Part shown: one piece after another, positions 27,702 to 42,540 of the stretch
Layout: every line of letters begins with the position of its first letter
How positions within the stretch are numbered: position 1 is the first letter of the stretch
NCBI RefSeq assembly: GCF_018687675.1
Contig: NZ_CP061302.1
Location: 1,686,192 to 1,750,191, forward strand
DNA: 64,000 bases
DNA from: Polynucleobacter sp. MG-Unter2-18
GTDB lineage: Bacteria > Pseudomonadota > Gammaproteobacteria > Burkholderiales > Burkholderiaceae
Direction: 5' to 3'
Notes under the pieces: generated by a model
Database searches by the model: none
Told to the model about the DNA's origin: nothing
What the model saw: the letters and a program-made list of their open reading frames with translations, nothing else
Translations under genes and position numbers: made by a program

Positions 27702-28535
27702 GATTCCCAAAAATAGGAATCCGCCCAACCAGTTGTTGTGACGAAATGCCTTGAAGCAATCCTCCCGCTTGCGACTAGTAACTAACTTCAGATGATATAT
27801 AGCGCAAGCTACAGCAAAGCACCAACCCACCCAAAAGTAATTATTCAGATTGGCTAATTGAGCGACCCAAATCTGACTCAGAAATAGCAAGGCATAACTC
27901 AAGGCAATTGCTAAAACATCAAATCGACCAAAGGTAATGGCCGAGGTGCGCAAACCCAAACGTAAATCATCATCACGATCAACCATGGCATAAGCTGTAT
28001 CGTAAGCAATCGCCCAGAAGATATTGCCAACAAACAAAACCCAAGCCTCCATTGGAATGAAATCCAATACGGCGGCATAGGCCATCGGAATACCAAAACC
28101 AAAGGCAATACCAAGAACTGCTTGCGGAATCGCAAAGAAACGCTTAGTGAAAGGATAAATAATCGCAACCGCTAAGGCAAAGAAAGAGAGCTTTTGAGTT
28201 AAAGCATTCAGGGGTTGAATAAGTAAGTAAGCTATCAATGCCAAAGTGGCTGCCACAGCCAGCGCCTCTTTTCCAGAAATCTTGCCACTCGTAATGGGGC
28301 GATCTCTAGTTCTTAAAACATGGCGATCAAAATCTTGATCCGCATAGTCATTCATAGCGCACCCGGCACTGCGCATTAAAAATGTTCCACAGATAAAAAT
28401 AATGAGTAAATGCCAATCAGGAAAACCGCTACTTGCTAGCCAAAGTGCCCATAAAGTTGGCCACAATAACAGTAGCGTGCCGATTGGTTTATCCAGACGG
28501 ATTAGGTAAGCGTAAGCAATAATACGATCGCGCAT
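27684..28535 (-). CDS. ubiA: 4-hydroxybenzoate polyprenyltransferase
   Basis: UbiA attaches the polyprenyl chain to 4-hydroxybenzoate in ubiquinone synthesis, in the inner membrane. The protein is 283 residues with about 7-9 hydrophobic segments. The first prenyl-diphosphate/Mg site is NDYADQDFD at 62-70, with [10 protein letters not shown] just after. The second Asp-rich site is in [35 protein letters not shown] at the start is typical. It converges on proC and is separated from recG, also on the minus strand, by 48 bases. Confidence 0.96.
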   Translation of the reverse strand: MRDRIIAYAYLIRLDKPIGTLLLLWPTLWALWLASSGFPDWHLLIIFICGTFLMRSAGCAMNDYADQDFDRHVLRTRDRPITSGKISGKEALAVAATLALIAYLLIQPLNALTQKLSFFALAVAIIYPFTKRFFAIPQAVLGIAFGFGIPMAYAAVLDFIPMEAWVLFVGNIFWAIAYDTAYAMVDRDDDLRLGLRTSAITFGRFDVLAIALSYALLFLSQIWVAQLANLNNYFWVGWCFAVACAIYHLKLVTSRKREDCFKAFRHNNWLGGFLFLGILLGLT

Positions 28536-28583
28536 CAGATCAATAGTCTTTCTTTATTTGCAATCATAGTCATAGTGCAATTA

Positions 28584-30671
28584 TCAAGCTTTTAGAAACT
28601 CAGTGCGAGAGCCAAGCCAACGCTCAAGATGTCTTTCAACTAAGTCGGCATGCTCAGCTAACAGACGCTCTGCTGCTATTTGAGCTAACTCAATCAGCCA
28701 TGCATCACGTTGAAGGTCGACAAATCGCAACATCGCATCTCCAGATTGCTTGGCTCCCAATAATTCACCTGGGCCACGAAGCGATAAGTCGCGCTCTGCT
28801 ATGACAAATCCGTCTGACGTTTCTCGTAAAGTTTGTAGGCGCTCTTTAGCGGCCATGGATAGTGGCTCTGCATACATCAAGATACAGACTGAATCTGCCG
28901 AACCGCGCCCAACACGCCCTCGTAACTGATGAATCTGCGCATAGCCAAACCGTTCTGCATGTTCAATCACCATGAGTGCTGCATTGGGCACATCCACACC
29001 AACTTCAATTACCGTTGTAGCCACCAAGAGCTGGATTTCATTGGCTTTGAAAGCTGCCATCACTGCGGCCTTCTCCTCACTCTTTAAGCGCCCATGTACT
29101 AGACCAACCTTAAATTTCGGAAGTGCCTGTGTGAGCTGCTCAAAACTTTCAACTGCGGTTTGCAATTGCAAGACTTCAGATTCTTCAATCAGAGGGCAAA
29201 CCCAATAAGCTTGCAGTCCCTTTGCCAGCCAATCATGTAAACCGCCAATCACCTCATCTCTGCGTGCTGCTTTCACCACCTTTGTGGCAATAGGTTTTCG
29301 ACCGGGAGGTAATTCATCAATGACAGAAACATCCAAGTCGGCATAATAGGTCATTGCCAGAGTCCGTGGAATCGGAGTAGCTGACATCATCAACTGGTGA
29401 CAATAAAATAGCTCCGAGCCAACGCGTTGCTGAATCTCTAAACGCTGCCTTACACCAAATCGATGTTGCTCATCAATAACCGCTAAACCCAACTTCGCAA
29501 AACTCACCTTATCCTGAATGAGTGCATGCGTACCAATAATGAGTTGCGCCTCGCCACTCTCAATCATTTCTTGTGCGAGTCGTTTTTCCTTAGCTTTCAA
29601 GCTGCCAGAGAGCCATGCAATCTTCACCCCTAAAGACCCAAACCACTCCTGCATTTTGAGATAGTGTTGCTCTGCCAGAATCTCTGTCGGGGCCATGATG
29701 GCAGCTTGATAGCCATAATCCATGGCACGCGCAGCAGCCAATGCTGCAATCACTGTTTTGCCACTACCCACATCACCTTGTAATAAGCGATTCATTGGAA
29801 AGGTATTGGATAGATCACATCCAATCTCCGACCAGACACGAGCTTGGGCACTCGTTAACTCGAAGGGCAAGATTTTGATTAAGCCTTCTTCGATACTGAC
29901 ATTTTTTTTGTTTGCCTTACTTACTTGCCTCCCCTTCACAAAACTAGGGGCACGCCTTTCTCTCCGGATAGCATGCGCCCGCTTTAAGGAAATCTGCTGG
30001 GCTAATAATTCTTCAAACTGAACACGCCGCCAAGCGGGATGAGTTCGTTCTAAAAGCGATTGGGTATTGGCATCAGCAGGTGGCTGGTGCAAATAGGTAA
30101 TTGCATCTTGCAGCGGTGGCCAATCATTTTTCGGCAGGATTTCCCCCATGAGTTTGGATGGTAAAAATTCTGCCAAACTTTCCTTAAGGCTGGCATCTTG
30201 GAGAGCCTTGAGCACCGCCTTACGAATAATGGTTTGCGAAATACCGGCGCTAGCTGGATAGACTGGAGTCAAGCTTGCCGGCAATGGCGCTTCGGGAATA
30301 ACTGCACGAACAGTAGGGTGAACTATCTCCGCACCTTGATAGCCCTCTCGGATTTCGCCCCGCACCCGGATATGACTGCCGACTGCCATTTGTTTTTGCT
30401 GACTAGGATAGAAATTCAGGAAGCGAAGTTGCAGCGAAGCTGTATCGTCCTCAATCGTGACTAGTAGCTGTCTTCTGGGGCGAAACGTCACCTGATTACG
30501 AATCACGATACCCTGAGTCTGAATCGAATGAAATCTTTCGAGGCCTAAGGCCTCCTCGATGGTGAAGAGCTCAGTCTCATCTTCATAACGGGACGGCAGG
30601 TGCAAAGCAAGTGCCATAGGGCTGTTTAAACCCATCTTTTCGAGTGCAGTTGGTGGTCGCTTAGTCGTCAT
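28584..30671 (-). CDS. recG: ATP-dependent DNA helicase RecG
   Basis: RecG remodels stalled replication forks and branched DNA. The protein is 695 residues from the ATG at 30671. A longer reading to 30755 would overlap queA, and its extra 28 residues are unlike the family. An N-terminal wedge/OB domain (LLVTIEDDTASLQLRFLNFYPSQ) precedes the helicase core. Walker A is GDVGSGKT, motif II is VIDEQHRFGVRQR, motif III is MMSATPIPRTLAM, and motifs V-VI are TTVIEVGVDVPNA and QLRGRVGRG. The end region DLSLRGPGELLGAKQSG is typical. It is divergent from queA, with only 30 bases between starts. Confidence 0.97.
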   Translation of the reverse strand: MTTKRPPTALEKMGLNSPMALALHLPSRYEDETELFTIEEALGLERFHSIQTQGIVIRNQVTFRPRRQLLVTIEDDTASLQLRFLNFYPSQQKQMAVGSHIRVRGEIREGYQGAEIVHPTVRAVIPEAPLPASLTPVYPASAGISQTIIRKAVLKALQDASLKESLAEFLPSKLMGEILPKNDWPPLQDAITYLHQPPADANTQSLLERTHPAWRRVQFEELLAQQISLKRAHAIRRERRAPSFVKGRQVSKANKKNVSIEEGLIKILPFELTSAQARVWSEIGCDLSNTFPMNRLLQGDVGSGKTVIAALAAARAMDYGYQAAIMAPTEILAEQHYLKMQEWFGSLGVKIAWLSGSLKAKEKRLAQEMIESGEAQLIIGTHALIQDKVSFAKLGLAVIDEQHRFGVRQRLEIQQRVGSELFYCHQLMMSATPIPRTLAMTYYADLDVSVIDELPPGRKPIATKVVKAARRDEVIGGLHDWLAKGLQAYWVCPLIEESEVLQLQTAVESFEQLTQALPKFKVGLVHGRLKSEEKAAVMAAFKANEIQLLVATTVIEVGVDVPNAALMVIEHAERFGYAQIHQLRGRVGRGSADSVCILMYAEPLSMAAKERLQTLRETSDGFVIAERDLSLRGPGELLGAKQSGDAMLRFVDLQRDAWLIELAQIAAERLLAEHADLVERHLERWLGSRTEFLKA

Positions 30672-30701
30672 CGTTAAAATCCAATACCTGATGGTAATGC
30701 T

Positions 30702-32902
<2,201 letters not shown>

Positions 32903-33036
32903 TAGCCTTAGGAGCATAAATAAGCCCTGAAAGCCCCATACAGTTTAGAATTGCGGGTTTACGGCTTCGCTTTACAAGCCTAAAACTGAAGCAGTTCCCA
33001 AAGCAGTTTTCAACTGGTAATTAATGGAGGTTTTGT

Positions 33037-33363
33037 ATGTGGATTAGTAACGCTTTTGCCCAGGCTCCAGCCGCGGGTGCAGATTCTGGTGGCTTGATGA
33101 GCTTTCTTCCTTTGCTTTTGATGTTTGCAGTGTTGTACTTCATCATGATTCGCCCACAAATGAAGCGTCAAAAAGAAACTAAAGCAATGTTGGAGTCTCT
33201 TTCTGTTGGCGACGAGGTAGTCACTGTTGGCGGCATCATCGGCAAAGTAACTGCATTAAAAGACCAAGTAGTGACTGTTGAAATTGCTACTGGCACTGAA
33301 GTGCAAATGCAAAAAGGTGCCATCACAACAGTATTGCCAAAAGGCTCACTGAAGTCTGCTTAA
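33037..33363 (+). CDS. yajC: Preprotein translocase accessory subunit YajC
   Basis: YajC associates with SecDF at the Sec translocon; its exact role is still not settled. The protein is 108 residues. A single membrane helix lies about 22-42 (SFLPLLLMFAVLYFIMIRPQ). The cytoplasmic part shows MKRQKETKAMLESLSVGDEVVTVGGIIGKV, a well-conserved block. A GGAGG ribosome site sits 8 bases upstream of the ATG, stronger than for its neighbours. It is followed by secD after 25 bases. The 134-base gap after tgt has no clear promoter that I could support. Confidence 0.95.
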   Translation: MWISNAFAQAPAAGADSGGLMSFLPLLLMFAVLYFIMIRPQMKRQKETKAMLESLSVGDEVVTVGGIIGKVTALKDQVVTVEIATGTEVQMQKGAITTVLPKGSLKSA

Positions 33364-33388
33364 TACGCTTGTTTAAAAGTAACTCAAT

Positions 33389-35248
33389 ATGAATCGCTAC
33401 CCTCTCTGGAAATACATAGTCATCCTCTTTGCTTTATTGATTGGAGGGCTATATTCATTACCCAATTTCTTCGGAGAGGCTCCAGCGGTTCAAGTCTCGT
33501 CCGCCAAGCCAACCATCAAGGTTGATTTGGCGACACAGTCTCGAGTCGAAAAGATTCTGACTGATGACAACATTAGCAATACCGGCATCTTCTTTGAATC
33601 TACAGGCAATGTAGGCTCAATCAAAATTCGTTTTAACAATACTGACATCCAACTTCGTGCACGCGACTTGCTGCAACAGAAATTGAACATCGATCAAAAT
33701 GAACCTAATTTCACAGTCGCATTAAACTTGCTCTCCAACACACCAAGCTGGTTAAGCGCACTCAATGCCTTACCAATGCCCCTTGGCCTTGACTTACGTG
33801 GTGGCGTGTACTTCTTGCTACAAGTGGACATGAAAGGCGCAGTTCAAAAGAAGATTACTTCTTTGGCAACAGATATTCGTAGTCAGCTGCGTGATAAATC
33901 GATTCGTCAACAAGGTATCGAGCGAGGCCAAGACTCCATCACTTTAACTTTCGGCAGCACTGAAGATGCCGAAAAAGCTCGCTCTGTTTTGATGACTAGC
34001 CAGCCTGATCTGACCTGGCAAGTTAAGCCTACCGGCTTATATCCAAAACTGGTTGGCGAATTTAAACCGACTGCCTTAAAAGAAATTCAAGACAACGCAG
34101 TAAAACAAAATATCGTCACGCTCAATAAGCGTGTTAATGAATTAGCCGTTAAAGAACCAGTGATTCAACAGCAAGGTGCAGAGCGAATTGTTGTGCAGCT
34201 TCCTGGTGTGCAAGATACTGCGCGCGCTAAGGACATCATTGGCCGCACCGCAACTCTAGAGTCTAGACTAGCTGACCCAATCGTTTCAACTATCGCCATT
34301 GGTGAGACCCCACCTCCAGGCATGGATGTATTCCGCTTCGGCGAGAACCGCCAAGGTGTATTCAAAAAATCGGTCATCTTTAGTGGTGATCGTATTACTG
34401 ATGCCAGCGCTGGCTTCGATCAAAACCAACGCCCTGCAGTCAATATCTCTTTAGATGCTGCTGGTGGTCGCGTCATGCAAGAAGTGACCCGTGAAAATAT
34501 CGGCAAACCGATGGGCATGATTTTGTTTGAAAAAGGTAAAGGTGAGGTTCTCACGATTGCCACGATTCAAGGTGAGTTTGGCTCTAAGTTTCAAATTACT
34601 GGCCAACCAACCACCGAGAGCGCAAATGACTTAGCACTTTTGTTGCGCGCAGGCTCATTAGCAGCACCAATGGAAATCATTGAAGAGCGCACGATTGGAC
34701 CAAGTCTGGGTGCAGAGAACATTGAGAAGGGTTTCAAATCTCTGATCATTGGCTTTGGAGCAATCTCTATTTTCATGATTGCTTACTACCTCTTATTTGG
34801 CACTTTCTCAGTAATAGCCTTGGCAGTGAACTTGCTACTCTTAATTTCTGTATTGTCGATGCTACAAGCCACATTAACACTGCCAGGTATCGCTGCGATG
34901 GCATTGGCGCTTGGCATGGCAATTGACTCTAACGTGTTAATCAACGAACGTATTCGCGAGGAGCTACGTAATGGCGCTGCCCCACAAACTGCGATCGCCA
35001 TTGGCTTTGATAAAGCTTGGGCAACGATCTTGGATTCAAACGTCACCACCTTAATCGCTGGTCTTGCATTGCTGGCATTTGGTTCTGGACCGATTAAAGG
35101 CTTTGCGGTAGTACATTGCCTTGGTATTTTGACTTCAATGTTTTCGGCAGTCTTTTTCTCGCGTGGCCTGGTTAACCTTTGGTACGGCAGAGGTAAAAAA
35201 GTTCAGAAACTCGCTATCGGCCAAGTTTGGCGCTCACAGGAGAAATAA
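33389..35248 (+). CDS. secD: Protein translocase subunit SecD
   Basis: SecD uses the proton-motive force to pull exported proteins from SecYEG on the periplasmic side. The protein is 619 residues. An N-terminal membrane helix lies about 8-27. A large periplasmic part contains LGLDLRGGVYFLLQVD, VVQLPGVQDTARAKDIIGRTA and NISLDAAGGRVMQEVT. Then comes the conserved IEERTIGPSLGAENIEKG, followed by five membrane helices with the AMALGMAIDSNVLINERIREE-type D-x-N segment used in proton coupling. secF begins 3 bases after its stop. Confidence 0.97.
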   Translation: MNRYPLWKYIVILFALLIGGLYSLPNFFGEAPAVQVSSAKPTIKVDLATQSRVEKILTDDNISNTGIFFESTGNVGSIKIRFNNTDIQLRARDLLQQKLNIDQNEPNFTVALNLLSNTPSWLSALNALPMPLGLDLRGGVYFLLQVDMKGAVQKKITSLATDIRSQLRDKSIRQQGIERGQDSITLTFGSTEDAEKARSVLMTSQPDLTWQVKPTGLYPKLVGEFKPTALKEIQDNAVKQNIVTLNKRVNELAVKEPVIQQQGAERIVVQLPGVQDTARAKDIIGRTATLESRLADPIVSTIAIGETPPPGMDVFRFGENRQGVFKKSVIFSGDRITDASAGFDQNQRPAVNISLDAAGGRVMQEVTRENIGKPMGMILFEKGKGEVLTIATIQGEFGSKFQITGQPTTESANDLALLLRAGSLAAPMEIIEERTIGPSLGAENIEKGFKSLIIGFGAISIFMIAYYLLFGTFSVIALAVNLLLLISVLSMLQATLTLPGIAAMALALGMAIDSNVLINERIREELRNGAAPQTAIAIGFDKAWATILDSNVTTLIAGLALLAFGSGPIKGFAVVHCLGILTSMFSAVFFSRGLVNLWYGRGKKVQKLAIGQVWRSQEK

Positions 35249-35251
35249 GTC

Positions 35252-36222
35252 ATGGAATTTTTCCGAATTAAAAAAGACATTCCTTTTATGCGCCATGCAC
35301 TGGCGCTGAATGCAGTTTCTCTCATCACCTTCTTCGCAGCTGTTTTCTTCCTTTGGCAAAACGGTCTTCACTTATCAATTGAGTTCACTGGCGGCACAGT
35401 GATGGAAGTATCTTATCCGCAAACAGCCCCTCTAGATTCAATCAGATCCAAAGTAGAAAAACTGGGTTACTCCGATACCCAGATTCAGAATTTTGGTAGT
35501 TCGCGTGATGTAATGATTCGCCTGCCACTCCAAAAAGATGCGGAAGGAAAAATAATTTCCTCTGCAGATCAAAGTGCATCAGTCATGGAGGCGCTTGAGC
35601 CAGTTAGCTCAGGTGTAAAACTGCAACGTGTCGAGTTTGTTGGCCCACAGGTTGGACGTGAGCTGGCAATAGATGGATTGATGGCACTGCTATTTGTGAT
35701 CATTGGTATTGTGGTCTACCTCTCCTTCCGCTTTGAGTGGAAATTTGCAGTCGCAGGCATCATCGCAAACTTACATGACATCGTGATTATTCTTGGCTTC
35801 TTTGCCTTCTTCCAGTGGGAGTTCTCACTCTCTGTTTTGGCTGCGGTATTGGCTGTATTAGGTTACTCAGTAAATGAGTCCGTGGTGATCTTTGACCGTA
35901 TTCGCGAAAACTTTCGTAAGTATCGCAAGATGAGTACTTCCGAGATTATTGATAACGCCATTACCAGCACAATCAGCCGTACCGTGATTACTCACGGCAG
36001 TACCGAGATGATGGTTTTGGCAATGTTGATTTTTGGTGGCCCCACCCTCTTTTACTTTGCCTTAGCGCTTACTATTGGTATTTTGTTTGGTATTTACTCT
36101 TCAGTATTCGTGGCAGCAGCTCTAGCCATGTGGCTTGGCGTAACCCGCGAAGATTTAGTGAAGGGCGACAAAAAGCTGGATGATGTTACACGCAACGATG
36201 ATCCCAACTTTGGGGCTCAGGT

Positions 36223-36226
<4 letters not shown>
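35252..36226 (+). CDS. secF: Protein translocase subunit SecF
   Basis: SecF pairs with SecD. The protein is 324 residues with six predicted membrane helices. It begins with the amphipathic MEFFRIKKDIPFMRHAL and helix 1, then the SIEFTGGTVMEV motif, the VEFVGPQVGRELA block opening the membrane domain, DIVIILGFFAFFQWEFSLSVLAA and GYSVNESVVIFDRIRENFRK with the conserved Asp-Arg. The stop overlaps the converging waaA by 4 bases. It shares the transcript of yajC and secD. Confidence 0.97.
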
Positions 36227-39038
<2,812 letters not shown>

Positions 39039-39080
39039 TTAGAAGCAATTCAGTTTGATTGGCATCGCTATACTAAGCCT

Positions 39081-39695
39081 ATGAAACTAATCGGATCCCT
39101 CACTAGCCCCTACGTACGCAAGGTACGCATTGTTTTCTTGGAAAAAAAGGTAGATTTAGACCTAGAACTTGAGAATGTCTGGGCAGCAGATACCAAAATA
39201 GCCCTCAACAACCCTTTGGGTAAGATTCCTTGCCTCCTTTTGGACGATGGTGAGGCGATTTATGACTCTCGCGTGATTGCGGAGTATGCCGATACCTTGA
39301 GCCCAGTTAGCAAGCTTATTCCAGCGGGTAGTCGTGAGAGGGCCACAGTCAAAACCTGGGAAGCCTTAGCAGATGGGGTGGAGGATGCAGGGATTCTGGC
39401 TCGACTAGAAGTCACTTTGCGTCCACCCGAGCAGCAGAGTGCCGCTTGGACTGAGCGTCAAATGGGCAAAATCAATAGCTCTCTTACCCAAATGTCCCTT
39501 AAATTAGGTGAAAGCGCTTGGTGCCACGGCAACCAGATGACTTTGGCTGATATTGCTGTTGGCTGTGCCTTGGGTTATCTGCTATTCCGCTTTCCCAATA
39601 TTGCTTGGCAAGCGCAATACCCCAATTTAGATGCCTTCTATCAAAAGTTGATGCAAAGGCCTTCCTTCGCAGAAACAGCGCCTCCACCCGCTTAA
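39081..39695 (+). CDS. Glutathione S-transferase family protein
   Basis: This 204-residue protein has the two-domain cytosolic GST fold. The N-terminal thioredoxin-like domain has TSPYVRKVRIVFLEKK, with a Ser-Pro pair near the glutathione thiol site. NPLGKIPCLLLDDGEAIYDSRVIAEY carries the cis-proline and the glutamate/aspartate-Ser glutathione-binding pair. The C-terminal helical domain contains MTLADIAVGCALGYL, the N-capping motif. The substrate is unknown; in betaproteobacteria such solitary GSTs are common and resemble YibF-type proteins. It is a single gene between divergent purB and converging mnmA. Confidence 0.9.
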   Translation: MKLIGSLTSPYVRKVRIVFLEKKVDLDLELENVWAADTKIALNNPLGKIPCLLLDDGEAIYDSRVIAEYADTLSPVSKLIPAGSRERATVKTWEALADGVEDAGILARLEVTLRPPEQQSAAWTERQMGKINSSLTQMSLKLGESAWCHGNQMTLADIAVGCALGYLLFRFPNIAWQAQYPNLDAFYQKLMQRPSFAETAPPPA

Positions 39696-39721
39696 ATCAG
39701 GGCGCCAGCAGCCGCAAAGAC

Positions 39722-40837
39722 TCAGGCAGAAATAATTCCGCCACCCAAGCAAATATCTCCGTCGTACAAAACGGCAGACTGACCCGGAGTGACTGCCCAT
39801 TGAGCTTCCGGAAAGGCCAATTCAAAACTCAAAGGCCCTGTAATTCCAGCAGCAAACGTGCATCGTGAGTCTGCCTGACGATAGCGGGTTTTTGCAGAGT
39901 ACTGTCCAGGCGTGGGTGCAACTCCAGCAACCCAGCTAGCGTCAATTGTGGAAAGCTGATTGGCCAATAGCCACGGGTGCTCATGGCCCTGAGCGACGTA
40001 TAAGGTGTTATTGGCGACATCCTTGCGAGCGACATACCAAGCATCGCCATTGCCATCCTGGCTACCACCCAAACCAATACCCTTGCGCTGCCCTAGTGTG
40101 AAAAAGGCAAGGCCCATATGCTCTCCCACCGTTTTACCTTCAGGGGTTTTAATGGGTCCGGGGGTGCGCGGCAGATAACGGTTTAAGAATTCGCGGAAAG
40201 GGCGTTCCCCAATAAAGCAAATCCCTGTGGAGTCTTTTTTAGCGGCATTATGCAAGCCGATTTGCTCGGCAATCTTGCGCACTTCCGTCTTTGGAATCTC
40301 GCCCAAAGGAAAAAGCACATTGGCCAATTGACTCTGGGTTAAGCGGTGCAAAAAATAGCTTTGGTCTTTACTGGCATCCAAGGCCTTTAATAGCTGTACG
40401 CGACCATTCTCATGTCGAACCCGCGCATAGTGGCCTGTTGCAATGGCATCCGCGCCCAAACTAATGGCATGGTCTAAAAAAGCTTTGAACTTAATTTCTG
40501 CATTGCACAAAACATCTGGGTTGGGTGTCCTGCCGGCAGCGTATTCACGCAAAAACTCGGCAAAAACGCGTTCGCGGTACTCGGCAGCAAAGTTGACAGC
40601 TTCGACATCAATCCCAATGAGGTCAGCCACAGACACCACATCTAGCCAATCCTGACGTGCGGAGCAGTATTCATCGCTATCATCGTCTTCCCAGTTTTTC
40701 ATGAAAAGTCCAATCACTTCATAGCCTTGCTGCTTGAGCATCCAGGCTGCAACAGACGAATCTACCCCTCCAGACATCCCAATCACGACTTTGGAGGGTT
40801 TTGAGGCGGGTATTGCAACAGAATCGAGGGAGATCAT
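39722..40837 (-). CDS. mnmA: tRNA 2-thiouridine(34) synthase MnmA
   Basis: MnmA thiolates U34 of tRNAs for Lys, Glu and Gln, using sulfur relayed from IscS through Tus proteins. The protein is 371 residues from the ATG at 40837. The PP-loop ATP site is [18 protein letters not shown]. The catalytic cysteines are in [12 protein letters not shown] and [28 protein letters not shown] and [11 protein letters not shown] are family blocks. An upstream in-frame ATG at 40876 would add 13 residues; neither start has a convincing ribosome site, so the start is uncertain. It converges on the GST gene. Confidence 0.96.
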   Translation of the reverse strand: MISLDSVAIPASKPSKVVIGMSGGVDSSVAAWMLKQQGYEVIGLFMKNWEDDDSDEYCSARQDWLDVVSVADLIGIDVEAVNFAAEYRERVFAEFLREYAAGRTPNPDVLCNAEIKFKAFLDHAISLGADAIATGHYARVRHENGRVQLLKALDASKDQSYFLHRLTQSQLANVLFPLGEIPKTEVRKIAEQIGLHNAAKKDSTGICFIGERPFREFLNRYLPRTPGPIKTPEGKTVGEHMGLAFFTLGQRKGIGLGGSQDGNGDAWYVARKDVANNTLYVAQGHEHPWLLANQLSTIDASWVAGVAPTPGQYSAKTRYRQADSRCTFAAGITGPLSFELAFPEAQWAVTPGQSAVLYDGDICLGGGIISA

Positions 40838-41012
40838 CAAAAAATGCGAGAATTCGTTATCAGCTAAAAAACCCATTGTAGAAGTCTTGCTCCAAATTTA
40901 CGAGATTTGTGGCAAAACCAAATAAATGGCATTAAGGGTAAATAGATAGGTAGCTTCTCGCCTAACTAACTAAAATAGATTTTTTTGAAAAATTTGCTTT
41001 TGGAGAAATGCC

Positions 41013-42143
41013 ATGCGCATAGGAGTACCGCTGGAAATCAGACTTGGGGAAACTCGAGTTGCCGCCACACCGGAAACCGTTAAGAAACTGATTGGCCAAG
41101 GCCACACAGTTGTTATTCAAAAAGATGCGGGCGTTACAGCCAGCCAGCCTGACTCCGCATATCAAGCTGTTGGTGCGACGATTGGTAGCGCTGCTGATGC
41201 ATTTGGGGCAGAGATTGTTCTAAAGGTCCGCGCACCTGAAGCCGCAGAACTCAAACAAATTCAATCTGGTAGCGTGCTCATTGGCATGCTCGATCCATTT
41301 GATAACGACAATATCGCTGCGATGGCCGCCCAAGGCGTGACTGCATTCTCATTAGAGGCTGCCCCACGTACCACTCGTGCACAAAGTATGGACGTCTTGT
41401 CTTCGCAAGCCAATATCGCAGGTTATAAAGCAGTGATGGTTGCCGCTAATGAGTATCAGCGCTTTATGCCAATGCTCATGACTGCAGCAGGAACTGTTAA
41501 AGCGGCACGCGTACTGATCTTGGGTGCTGGTGTTGCCGGCCTCCAAGCCATAGCAACTGCAAAGCGTTTGGGTGCCGTGATCGAAGCATCTGACGTGCGC
41601 CCTGCCGCTAAAGAGCAAATTGAATCTCTAGGAGCAAAGTTTGTTGACGTTCCTTACGAAACAGATGAAGAGCGTGAAATTGCTAAAGGCGTTGGTGGTT
41701 ATGCGCGCCCAATGCCAGAGGCTTGGATGAAACGTCAAGCAGCATTAGTTGCGGAACGTGCTCAACAAGCTGACATCGTTATTACAACTGCCTTAATTCC
41801 AGGTCGCAAGCCGCCAGTCTTATTGCATAGCGATACCGTTGCCAATATGAAACCCGGTTCGATTGTGATCGACTTAGCAGCTGGTCGTGGTGATAATGGA
41901 TCAGGCAACTGTCCTTTGACAGAAGAGGGCAAGACTGTTGAGAAAAATGGTGTGAAGATTATTGGTTACAGTAATCTCGCCAGCATGGTGGCTGCGGATG
42001 CTTCTGCTTTGTACGCACGCAACTTGCTCGACTTCATGAAGCTAATCGTTGGCCAAGAAGCGAAGTTGGTTATCCCAACCGATGACGACATCGTTACTGC
42101 TTGCCTTATGTGCCGTGATGGCCTGGCTATCCGTAAAAACTAA
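41013..42143 (+). CDS. pntAA: NAD(P) transhydrogenase subunit alpha, part 1 (soluble NAD-binding domain)
   Basis: Proton-translocating transhydrogenase passes hydride from NADH to NADP+ using the proton gradient. This 376-residue protein is domain I, the cytoplasmic NAD(H)-binding part, without membrane helices. It begins MRIGVPLEIRLGETRVAATP and contains the nucleotide loop RVLILGAGVAGLQAI followed by an acidic strand end, EASDVRPAAKEQIESLGAKF, and ITTALIPGRKPPVLL. A GGAGA ribosome site precedes the ATG. In this split form the membrane part is the next gene (24 bases on), as in Rhodospirillum and many betaproteobacteria. Confidence 0.96.
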   Translation: MRIGVPLEIRLGETRVAATPETVKKLIGQGHTVVIQKDAGVTASQPDSAYQAVGATIGSAADAFGAEIVLKVRAPEAAELKQIQSGSVLIGMLDPFDNDNIAAMAAQGVTAFSLEAAPRTTRAQSMDVLSSQANIAGYKAVMVAANEYQRFMPMLMTAAGTVKAARVLILGAGVAGLQAIATAKRLGAVIEASDVRPAAKEQIESLGAKFVDVPYETDEEREIAKGVGGYARPMPEAWMKRQAALVAERAQQADIVITTALIPGRKPPVLLHSDTVANMKPGSIVIDLAAGRGDNGSGNCPLTEEGKTVEKNGVKIIGYSNLASMVAADASALYARNLLDFMKLIVGQEAKLVIPTDDDIVTACLMCRDGLAIRKN

Positions 42144-42167
42144 TACAGAATATTCAAAGGAAACATC

Positions 42168-42506
42168 ATGGATCTCGCTGCTTTTCAAAGCATTCTCACA
42201 GTCCAAAACATCACCGTGTTTGTTTTAGCCATTTTTGTTGGCTATCAAGTAGTTTGGAATGTGACCCCTGCACTACACACTCCACTAATGGCGGTTACAA
42301 ACGCGATCTCTGGAATTATTGTTGTCGGCGCACTGCTTCAAACTGAAGTTATTGGTGGCGACGAGATCACTCTCACCAGCATCATTGGTGCTGTAGCCGT
42401 CTTCTTGGCATCAATTAATATTTTTGGTGGCTTTATGGTCACCCGTCGCATGCTTGAAATGTTCAAGAAAAAAGCTCCTAAAGCTGATGCGACTGGAACC
42501 AAATAA
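42168..42506 (+). CDS. pntAB: NAD(P) transhydrogenase subunit alpha, part 2 (membrane)
   Basis: This 112-residue protein has three to four hydrophobic segments and corresponds to the first membrane part of domain II of transhydrogenase. The block [33 protein letters not shown] is strongly conserved in PntA membrane parts, and [18 protein letters not shown] closes it. It lies between pntAA and pntB with gaps of 24 and 34 bases, so the three are almost certainly one operon. It is the smallest subunit of the split enzyme. Confidence 0.96.
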   Translation: MDLAAFQSILTVQNITVFVLAIFVGYQVVWNVTPALHTPLMAVTNAISGIIVVGALLQTEVIGGDEITLTSIIGAVAVFLASINIFGGFMVTRRMLEMFKKKAPKADATGTK

Positions 42507-42540
42507 AAACTAGAACAAGATCTATATAGAGACCACAATC

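Noticed and set aside
32903..33036. Possible promoter or small RNA between tgt and yajC
   Set aside because: A short GGCTT/AAGCC pairing and weak hexamers are present, but nothing exceeds what chance would give in 134 bases.
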